From positions 1-12,473 of the forward strand of contig CAJXPH010000065.1 of the NCBI GenBank assembly GCA_913057765.1: DNA of 12,473 bases, in the 5' to 3' direction. This document shows positions 6,410-12,473 of this stretch, in pieces. The position numbers and the translations under genes were made by a program. Below the pieces are notes generated by a model. That model had not been told where the DNA came from, ran no database searches, and worked only from the letters and a program-made list of their open reading frames with translations. The first letter of the stretch is position 1, and each line of letters opens with the position of its first letter. The DNA comes from an uncultured Campylobacteraceae bacterium. Its GTDB lineage: Bacteria; Campylobacterota; Campylobacteria; Campylobacterales; Arcobacteraceae.

Positions 6410-7393
6410 TTAAGCAAAAAATCTTTTTTGAACTTCATCTTGTAATTTAGTTCCAGAGAAGTTTGCTCTTTGAACTAATTCCCAGAAATATCTATAAGTT
6501 GCTCTATCGTGCAACTCACCATCATACTGGATTGGTCCCCATTCAGCATCTTGTGCTGCTAAAAGAATATTTTGTGCAGCTTCTAATTCTGTAAAATCTG
6601 GTTTCATTGCATCAACAATAGCTGTTACTTGTGTTGGGTAAATTGACCACATTCTTAAGAACCCGAACTCATTTCTAGCTTTTTCAGCATCTTTGTAAGT
6701 TTGGTATGGATTTTTTAAGTCTAATGTAACATTATGACAAGGAATAATATGGTTTTCTAAAGCAGCTTGTACAACTTTTGCTTTAGCAGCAGCAATTATT
6801 CTATGGTCAAATTGTCCAGGAGATCTCATGTTTGATGCAGGAATTGCACCTTGGTAACCAGAAACAAAGTCCATTAATCCAAAGTCAAGTACTTGTACCC
6901 AAGGTAATGTAGCCGTTTTTTCTACATCTCTTAATGCACCATGAGTTTCAATTAAAACGTGAATTGGGATTTCTCTTGAAATTCCAGCTTCTTTACATTT
7001 AGCTTGAATGTACTCAACTTGAGTTTTAGCATCTTCATAAGAAGTTGATTTTGGAATAGTAATATATGCTAATTTTTCACCAGCACCTGGTACTAAAATA
7101 TCAATATCTTGTCTCCAATCTGGATGATCAAAGTCATGAATTCTTGTTCCTGCCATACCATAAGGGTTTGCTTCAGAGTTAACAACTCTAACAATCATTT
7201 CTGCATGTTCAACTTCTTTACCAGTTTCAGCTCCATCTTCACAATCACAAGTAATATCAAAAACAGGTCCTAGTTTTTGTTGCATTCCAAAACCTTTTAG
7301 GATTAGCTTTTCGCTACCTGCAAAGTGCTCACAAGATGGGATAATTGGTAGATTATTTCCTGAACCAAATAGTGCTTCGTTAGGGTGTGTCAT
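6410..7393 (-). CDS. HpcH/HpaI-CitE family lyase, probable L-malyl-CoA/beta-methylmalyl-CoA lyase
   Basis: A 327-residue TIM-barrel lyase of the HpcH/HpaI aldolase-citrate lyase beta family. It should cleave (or form) malyl-CoA type thioesters: beta-methylmalyl-CoA to glyoxylate plus propionyl-CoA, or malyl-CoA to glyoxylate plus acetyl-CoA. Active-site positions are intact: FDITCDCEDGA (E52, D53), substrate Arg R84 in TRIHD, K115 in TIPKS, metal ligands E149 in VLIETHG and D175 in FGLMDFVSG, and the CoA-side motif RMWSIYPTQ (247-255). It is not the subgroup of Rhodobacter Mcl1 but looks like the CoA-ester lyases I recall from Burkholderiales genomes. It is last of four operon genes, 62 bases after mch; AAAGGAAAA precedes the ATG. 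The Mch neighbour supports the methylmalyl-CoA substrate. A citramalyl-CoA lyase activity cannot be excluded. Confidence 0.85.
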   Translation of the reverse strand: MTHPNEALFGSGNNLPIIPSCEHFAGSEKLILKGFGMQQKLGPVFDITCDCEDGAETGKEVEHAEMIVRVVNSEANPYGMAGTRIHDFDHPDWRQDIDILVPGAGEKLAYITIPKSTSYEDAKTQVEYIQAKCKEAGISREIPIHVLIETHGALRDVEKTATLPWVQVLDFGLMDFVSGYQGAIPASNMRSPGQFDHRIIAAAKAKVVQAALENHIIPCHNVTLDLKNPYQTYKDAEKARNEFGFLRMWSIYPTQVTAIVDAMKPDFTELEAAQNILLAAQDAEWGPIQYDGELHDRATYRYFWELVQRANFSGTKLQDEVQKRFFA

Positions 7394-7455
7394 AATATTT
7401 TCCTTTTATTAATTTAATTTATTTTTTTGTTTATTGTTCTTACTTAGTTGTTTTT

Positions 7456-8514
7456 CTACTTTTTTGTCTTTTTCTTGGGAATAACAACAGTGTAATCTAA
7501 ATCAAGTACTACATTTTTTAAGTACTTTCCGTCTTCACCTTTTGGATTGTCAATTTCACTTGACTTTTGATTTTTAACTGCAATAGTTCTTAATCTTAAT
7601 AATCCAATATCATCTCTTGAATGATCAATAGTTTCAATAACTTCTGTATATGCATATATTGTATCACCTGCATATGTTGGGTTCGCATGAGCCCCTGAGT
7701 TAATTGCATACATCCATTGAGCATTTTGTAATCCATTAAATGAAATAGCTCTTGCCATAGAAATCACAATTCCACCATACATAAGTCTTTCACCCATAGG
7801 TGAAGATTTCATCATATGGTCATTGAAGTGTACTTTTGCATTGTTTTGGTATAACTTTGTAGCTAGTGTATGATCACTATTATCAATTGTAATACCTTCT
7901 GGGTGATTTAATCTTTCACCTTTTTCATAATCTTCAAAGAAATATTTTCCGCCAGTTGCATCTGTATCTACAGTTTTAATTTTTGGAATATTAATTTCAT
8001 CTAAAATCGGTGTTGTTTCTGCAAAAGTTGGGATTTCTTTAATACCAGATAAAGTTCCTTTATCTTTTTTATGAACCATAACCCATCTTTTGAAATCTAA
8101 TACTGTATCACCATTTTGGTTTACACCAATCGAGTGAACATATACAACTCCACTTTTACCATTTGAATTCTCTTTAAGTCCAATAACTGTTGATGTCATT
8201 GAAACTGTATCTCCAACAAAAACAGGGAAAGGGAATGCAATTTCTGCATAACCTAAGTTTGCAATAGCATTTAAAGAAATATCTTGAACAGATTTACCAA
8301 ATGTTAAGTGAAACATTAAAGTATCATCAATTGGTTTGTTCTTATATCCTATCTCTTTGGCAACCACGTCAGAAGAATGTAGGGCGAACCTAGAACCAGT
8401 AAAAGCGATGTATAAAGATACATCTCCTTCACTTATTGTTCTAGGTAGCGGATGAACAATTTTTTGACCAATTGAAAAATCTTCGAAAAAATTTCCCATA
8501 TTTATTTTAGACAT
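7456..8514 (-). CDS. mch: Mesaconyl-CoA hydratase (MaoC-like double hot-dog)
   Basis: A 352-residue protein with two hot-dog halves (about 7-148 and 190-350), the architecture and length of Mch from the ethylmalonyl-CoA pathway (about 340 residues). It hydrates mesaconyl-CoA reversibly to beta-methylmalyl-CoA. Stretches matching remembered Mch sequences include GNFFEDFSIGQ, GSRFALHSS, DISLNAIANLGYAE, GLKENSNGKSGVVYV, RWVMVHKKDK, NNAKVHFN (H229), SFNGLQNAQ, SGAHANPTYAGDT and VVLDLDY. I chose the ATG at 8512-8514, not the adjoining TTG at 8515-8517: AAGGAG (8520-8525) is five bases from the ATG but only two from the TTG. That ribosome site overlaps the TAA of the ligase-lyase gene, suggesting coupling. 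It lies between a ligase that could make mesaconyl-CoA and a lyase that could cleave its product. Crotonase-like activity on a related enoyl-CoA is the main alternative. Confidence 0.88.
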   Translation of the reverse strand: MSKINMGNFFEDFSIGQKIVHPLPRTISEGDVSLYIAFTGSRFALHSSDVVAKEIGYKNKPIDDTLMFHLTFGKSVQDISLNAIANLGYAEIAFPFPVFVGDTVSMTSTVIGLKENSNGKSGVVYVHSIGVNQNGDTVLDFKRWVMVHKKDKGTLSGIKEIPTFAETTPILDEINIPKIKTVDTDATGGKYFFEDYEKGERLNHPEGITIDNSDHTLATKLYQNNAKVHFNDHMMKSSPMGERLMYGGIVISMARAISFNGLQNAQWMYAINSGAHANPTYAGDTIYAYTEVIETIDHSRDDIGLLRLRTIAVKNQKSSEIDNPKGEDGKYLKNVVLDLDYTVVIPKKKTKK

Positions 8515-8519
8515 CAATT

Positions 8520-8526
8520 CTCCTTA
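8520..8526 (-). promoter_or_regulatory. Shine-Dalgarno fused to upstream stop codon (TAAGGAG)
   Basis: The TAA stop of the ligase-lyase gene forms the start of TAAGGAG, the ribosome site of mch. This decides the mch start (ATG at 8514, not TTG at 8517) and suggests translational coupling within the operon. Confidence 0.75.
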
Positions 8527-11043
8527 TTTGTTAAATAGGTTTTGACCTAATGATTTATATGTTTCATATAATGTAATCATTTTTTTAGCCCATTTAATTC
8601 TAATACCATCAACTAGCTTATCATTATGAAGGATTACTTCTTTTCCATCTTTTTTTGCTATTTCATATGCATCAATCATTTTTTCATAATCTTCTATTTC
8701 AGCTTGTTTTGGTGTAAAAATATCATTTATATATTCAATTTGAACTGGATGAATAAGACACTTACCATCAAATCCTAAATTAAATGCAACTTTACTTGAT
8801 GCTTCACATGCAAATTCATCTCTAACATCAAAGTGAGGACCATCAATTACAGTTTTTCCATAAGCTTTAGCTGCTAATGTAATTTGCGATAGATACGTAA
8901 GCATTGCTTGCGAACCTTTTTTAATATCAATTTCAAGTCTATTTGCCAGTTTATTAGAACCTACAACTACAACTTCAAGTTTTGGTGATGCTGCACAAAT
9001 CTCTTGGATATTTAGTACAGCTAATGGCGTTTCAATCATAATCATAAGAGATAAGTTTGGATTAACTTCTTCTATTAATTTCGCAGCTTCTAAAACATCT
9101 TCTTTTGTTTCAATTTTAGAAAATAATAGAGAGTCAACTTCAATTGCAGATGCTAATTCTAAATCTTTTGCAATATCTTCACTTTTAAGATTATTAATTC
9201 TTATAACTCTTTCTGATACGCCAAAGCTAGAACCTTTTTCTGAATATACTTCTTTTAAAGTATCTCTTCCAACTTCTCTTTGTTCTTGTAAAATCGCTTC
9301 TAAATCAAAAATGATACTGTCAGCTAAAGCTGTTCTTGCTTTTTCTACATTATGTTTATTATATGAAGGTACTAGCATCATAGATCTTCTTGCTTTATAT
9401 TCAACAATTTCTTCACCAGTTTCAATTGAATGATATTGTTCATGTAATTGTTTTACAAGCTGTTTTCTAAGAACTTTTCCATTTTTAGTTCTAGGATAAT
9501 CCGCTAATCCAAAAATTGTTTTTGGTGCTTTATATTTAGCTAAGTTATCTTGTGAAAACTTAAGAATCTCTGCTTTTCTTTCTTCACTTAATTCTTCATG
9601 ACCAATAACTGCAATTCCAACTATCGTTTTATCTTTTTCAAGGTCTAATCCAAATGCTACACAATCTGCAACGTCATTATGAGTTTTTACAACTCTTTCT
9701 ATTTCATGTGGAGATACTCTAAATCCAAATGTATTGATAATATCATCTTTTCTACCAATGAACCAGATATATCCATCTTTATCTCTTTTTGCATAATCAC
9801 CTGTGAAGAAGTAACCATCATGTTTAGCTTTTGCCGTTTCTTCTTCTAATTGCCAGTATTCTAAGAATAATCCTGGATCATCCATACCAATACAAATCAT
9901 ACCTTCTTCTTCTAATCCAACTTCTTCTAAAGTATCAGGATCTAGAAGTTTTACAGTATGTCCAGGTTGAACAAATCCTGCAGAACCAGGTCTAATTGGG
10001 TTGTTTTTCGAGTGAGAAATGTAGTATGAACACTCAGACATACCAATTGCTTCATAAATATCTTGATTAAACTTTTCTCTCCATAAGCCTAACATCTCAT
10101 CAGATAAATGCTCTCCTGCACTCATACAGTATCTTAAGCTTGGACAGTCTTCAATAGTGAAATCTGTTTTTTGAATGATTTGTCTATAAATTGTTGGAAC
10201 TCCAATAAAGATCGTACAATTATGTTTTTTGATTAAATCAATCCATGTTCCCGCGTCATTAGAACCTTCATATGCAATAACTGTGTGACCATTAAATAAT
10301 GGATCCATTAATGCTGAACCTAATACGTAAGTCCAGTTAAATTTACCAGAGTGCATGATTCTATCATTTGGTTTAAAATCAAACCAGTATTCAGTTGCTG
10401 GAGTTCTTCCTACAAGAGATCTATGCGAATGTAAAACACCCTTTGGATATCCAGTAGTTCCTGATGTATAAACTAAATATGCAGGTTCACCAGCTTTTGA
10501 ATTATAATGATTAGGTGATGTATCTGTATTAGTCAAAATATCATTTAAACAATAAACATTAATATCTTTTGGCTTTTTTAAATCTTCAATACTATCTGTT
10601 GCCGCAACAATAATTGTCTTTAAGTTATCGATATTTTCTAAGTATGGAACTAAGTTCTCATACATCGATGCAGATAATACAATTGCACTAGCTTGTGAAT
10701 CTTCAGCTAAGTATTTAACTTCAGACCCTGAAAGAAGAGTCGAAGTTGGTACAGCTGTAATTCCTGCTTTAATTGCTCCAAAGAAAGAAATAGGGTAAGC
10801 TAGTGAGTTTTTAAGACAAACTAAAACTCTATCTCTTGGTTCGATTCCAATAGTAGTAAGGAAGTTACACATTTGGTCAGATTTAGTAGCTAACTCTTTG
10901 TATGTGATTTCATCAGTACCAAGTTTATCATCTTCAATAATCATTGCTGTATTATCTTCTTTACCAGTGCCAACGTGTGCAGATGTACAAGCAACACCGA
11001 TATTTAAAAATTCTGGTACTTCTATTTTAACGTGTGAATTCAT
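8524..11043 (-). CDS. Bifunctional acyl-CoA ligase fused to CitE-like lyase domain
   Basis: An 839-residue fusion. Residues 1-535 are a complete AMP-forming acyl-CoA synthetase: A3 loop YTSGTTGYPKG (192-202), YEAIGMSE (330-337), TGD (414-416), hinge GRKDDIINTFGFRVSP (430-445) and catalytic K523 in YPRTKNGKVLRK. It resembles benzoate/medium-chain CoA ligases and should make an acyl-CoA from a carboxylate, ATP and CoA. After a short linker, residues 552-839 form a CitE-like barrel that opens with the typical RRSMMLVP start and keeps R615 (RVIRIN), E671 (IETP) and GKCLIHPVQ (760-768). However, the usual DLED reads DLEA (A583), and the metal-ligand Asp of the GxND motif is Lys (K698, GSNKL), so lyase activity is doubtful. 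ATG at 11043 with AAGGGAG upstream; 18 bases after the CitE-like gene and nine before mch. The substrate is probably mesaconate or a related acid (inference). Confidence 0.88.
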   Translation of the reverse strand: MNSHVKIEVPEFLNIGVACTSAHVGTGKEDNTAMIIEDDKLGTDEITYKELATKSDQMCNFLTTIGIEPRDRVLVCLKNSLAYPISFFGAIKAGITAVPTSTLLSGSEVKYLAEDSQASAIVLSASMYENLVPYLENIDNLKTIIVAATDSIEDLKKPKDINVYCLNDILTNTDTSPNHYNSKAGEPAYLVYTSGTTGYPKGVLHSHRSLVGRTPATEYWFDFKPNDRIMHSGKFNWTYVLGSALMDPLFNGHTVIAYEGSNDAGTWIDLIKKHNCTIFIGVPTIYRQIIQKTDFTIEDCPSLRYCMSAGEHLSDEMLGLWREKFNQDIYEAIGMSECSYYISHSKNNPIRPGSAGFVQPGHTVKLLDPDTLEEVGLEEEGMICIGMDDPGLFLEYWQLEEETAKAKHDGYFFTGDYAKRDKDGYIWFIGRKDDIINTFGFRVSPHEIERVVKTHNDVADCVAFGLDLEKDKTIVGIAVIGHEELSEERKAEILKFSQDNLAKYKAPKTIFGLADYPRTKNGKVLRKQLVKQLHEQYHSIETGEEIVEYKARRSMMLVPSYNKHNVEKARTALADSIIFDLEAILQEQREVGRDTLKEVYSEKGSSFGVSERVIRINNLKSEDIAKDLELASAIEVDSLLFSKIETKEDVLEAAKLIEEVNPNLSLMIMIETPLAVLNIQEICAASPKLEVVVVGSNKLANRLEIDIKKGSQAMLTYLSQITLAAKAYGKTVIDGPHFDVRDEFACEASSKVAFNLGFDGKCLIHPVQIEYINDIFTPKQAEIEDYEKMIDAYEIAKKDGKEVILHNDKLVDGIRIKWAKKMITLYETYKSLGQNLFNK

Positions 11044-11061
11044 TATCTTAACTCCCTTTTC

Positions 11062-12195
11062 TTAGATTTGACCGTAAGGCCAGTTTTCTTTAAATGTATG
11101 TAATGGCATTTTATTTAAAACTTTAACTGCAAATTCAAAATCATCTTTTGTTAAACTATTAAGTGCATGACCTCTTAAAAGATTTTGTAAAGATTTACCA
11201 AACATTGGTGGATCTAACATTTCACCTTCGTGTCTAATTGCACCAGATAATAATGCATCTGCATCAATTGCCGCTTTTAGAATCTGAATATCTCTTGCAG
11301 TCTCTTTTGGAGACGGTGTAAATGCAACTTTACAAACATTAATATGATTTGGTGTAATTACTTGCTTTCCAGTAAGACCCATTGCTGTTTCTCTCTGTGC
11401 ATGTGCATATACATGTCTTGATGCATCATCACCATGTAAGTCTAACCATCTTCTAATATCTTTCTTTTCAACACATGAATCAGGAAGAGAATTTGGAGTA
11501 AGTAATACTTCAACACCGCCAATAACACCTTTTCCTTGGATTCTAGCTTCCATAGTAAGAATATTAAAGAATGTTTCTAATTCATCAATCCAACCTTCAG
11601 GAGTAATCTTATATGCCATTGCTTTAGAAAAATCGTGAATACCAAATACAACATGTTGTACAGTTGAATGACTCATTAATTGGTCAGCAATTTTAAGTGA
11701 CTTTGGATGTTCTATAATTGGTTGAATTTGTAAATTACTTCCAATTGATACTAACCAAGAAGATAAATCTCTAATCTCAGCATCTCCATAAACTTCACCT
11801 GCTTTTGCTAAAACGATTGCATCAACATGCATGTGTATTTGTTTTAACATTTTTAAATCTTCTTCATACTCTTCAGTTCTGAATGGATTTATTCTAATAG
11901 CAATCTGGAAATCTCTTTCTGGAAATTTAGGTAATTCCTCAATTAAAAGTTTTCTAGACATCTCTTTCATTCTACAACCATCTTCAAGGTCAAATAAAAC
12001 TGTATGAGCTTTTGTTTTATAAGCATGTTTTTGTAATCTATACTTAGCTTGCTCCATAGTTTCATATGTCCCATCAAGTGGATTAAACTTGATTGGTGGA
12101 TAGTAAATTTGGATCCCTGGCCATAGTCCACCAAGTACTGGTTTTAAATCATCGTTTGATGTTAGTTTTGATAAATCTACGAAAGATGAGTTCAT
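11062..12195 (-). CDS. HpcH/HpaI aldolase-citrate lyase (CitE) family protein
   Basis: A 377-residue CoA-ester lyase of the CitE family, longer than typical CitE (about 290) because of an N-terminal extension and an extra segment around residues 200-260. Catalytic positions are present: LFDLEDGC (D69, E71, D72), RINP (R101), K131, metal ligands E162 in IIEHP and D188 in FGIHDFS, and GKQVITPNH (276-284) in place of GKxxIHPxQ. RHEGEMLDPPMFGK (321-334) lies near the C-terminus. It probably cleaves or condenses a malyl-, methylmalyl- or citramalyl-CoA-type thioester. It is the first gene of the four-gene operon, 18 bases before the ligase fusion, and the ATG at 12193-12195 follows AAAAAGG. How it divides work with the lyase at the operon's end is unknown; different stereo- or substrate-specificity, or a thioesterase role, is possible. 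Confidence 0.85.
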   Translation of the reverse strand: MNSSFVDLSKLTSNDDLKPVLGGLWPGIQIYYPPIKFNPLDGTYETMEQAKYRLQKHAYKTKAHTVLFDLEDGCRMKEMSRKLLIEELPKFPERDFQIAIRINPFRTEEYEEDLKMLKQIHMHVDAIVLAKAGEVYGDAEIRDLSSWLVSIGSNLQIQPIIEHPKSLKIADQLMSHSTVQHVVFGIHDFSKAMAYKITPEGWIDELETFFNILTMEARIQGKGVIGGVEVLLTPNSLPDSCVEKKDIRRWLDLHGDDASRHVYAHAQRETAMGLTGKQVITPNHINVCKVAFTPSPKETARDIQILKAAIDADALLSGAIRHEGEMLDPPMFGKSLQNLLRGHALNSLTKDDFEFAVKVLNKMPLHTFKENWPYGQI

Positions 12196-12296
12196 GGTAA
12201 ATACCTTTTTTATTTTTATTATTATTTTAAATTTATTAAGCTTGTGAACCTAATAAAAACATTTAATTTGTTTGACAAGGGAATTAATCCATAGAT

Positions 12297-12302
12297 ATTA
12301 TA
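12297..12302 (-). promoter_or_regulatory. Candidate -10 element of the lyase operon promoter
   Basis: TATAAT on the minus strand, about 100 bases before the first operon ATG, with a T-rich upstream stretch but no clear -35. Further upstream, AAAGTC is directly repeated at 12353-12358 and 12362-12367 (nine-base period), a possible activator site. The rest of 12196-12426 holds only A/T-rich sequence with no gene. Confidence 0.4.
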
Positions 12303-12426
12303 AGTTGAAATATAAATAAAAAAACTAATTAATTTTTTAAGATTAATTTAATAAAGTCTTTAAAGTCCATAATATAGGGGATTTTAGAAGTGAGTATATG
12401 TCAGTTTTACATTGTGAGAAAAAAAG

Positions 12427-12473
12427 CTGTCTCTTATACACATCTCCGAGCCCACGAGACCAGAGAGGATCTC
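12427..12473 (+). other. Illumina Nextera P7-side adapter with i7 index (artefact)
   Basis: CTGTCTCTTATACACATCT (12427-12445, Tn5 mosaic end), CCGAGCCCACGAGAC (12446-12460), index CAGAGAGG (12461-12468, matching i7 index 708), then ATCTC of P7. This is not genome sequence; the genuine contig ends at 12426. Confidence 0.98.

Noticed and set aside
12326..12348. AATTAAT...ATTAATT inverted repeat in the operon upstream region
   Set aside because: Only seven A/T base pairs with a nine-base loop; this is expected often by chance in such AT-rich spacer.

Overview
The window is one assembled contig from an AT-rich bacterium (about 30% G+C by eye). Codon use, the domain architectures and the AT-rich spacers fit a member of the Campylobacterota, most likely an Arcobacter-type organism (family Arcobacteraceae). 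That placement is inference; there is no rRNA or other marker gene. The first 50 and last 47 bases are Illumina Nextera adapter with index sequences, so the genuine genome sequence is 51-12426.

Layout, left to right. (1) 51-1998, minus strand: a PepD-type M20 dipeptidase, translationally coupled to the 5' part of a STAS-MlaE lipid-transport permease that runs off the contig. (2) 2136-2699, plus strand: a small flavin-reductase-like flavoprotein, divergent from pepD and separated by an AT-rich promoter region with a 20-bp perfect palindrome. It converges on the next gene across a strong hairpin terminator. (3) 2756-5167, minus strand: a membrane chemoreceptor with a Cache sensor and a C-terminal WxxF methyltransferase-docking tail. 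(4) 5296-6138, minus strand: a DUF5718-type protein whose motifs look like a divergent fumarylacetoacetate-hydrolase (FAH) fold. (5) 6139-6409: a spacer with a G+C-elevated, nested inverted-repeat segment (possible small RNA or structured leader) and a hairpin. (6) 6410-12195, minus strand: a tight four-gene operon transcribed in the order CitE-like lyase, acyl-CoA ligase fused to a CitE-like domain, mesaconyl-CoA hydratase (Mch), and malyl-CoA/methylmalyl-CoA lyase-like protein. The operon promoter probably lies in 12196-12426.

The operon is the most interesting part. A ligase with all its core motifs could make the CoA thioester of a short (di)carboxylic acid. Mch would hydrate mesaconyl-CoA to beta-methylmalyl-CoA, and a CitE/HpcH lyase would split that into glyoxylate and propionyl-CoA (or malyl-CoA into glyoxylate and acetyl-CoA). 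This would be a self-contained activation-hydration-cleavage route resembling the lower arm of the ethylmalonyl-CoA and methylaspartate cycles, possibly run on external mesaconate or a related acid. Three CitE-family modules occur in one operon. The one fused to the ligase has lost two acidic residues, including a predicted Mg2+ ligand, so it may be a non-catalytic or re-purposed domain. The FAH-like protein and the chemoreceptor downstream on the same strand could belong to the same physiology, but nothing in the sequence proves it.
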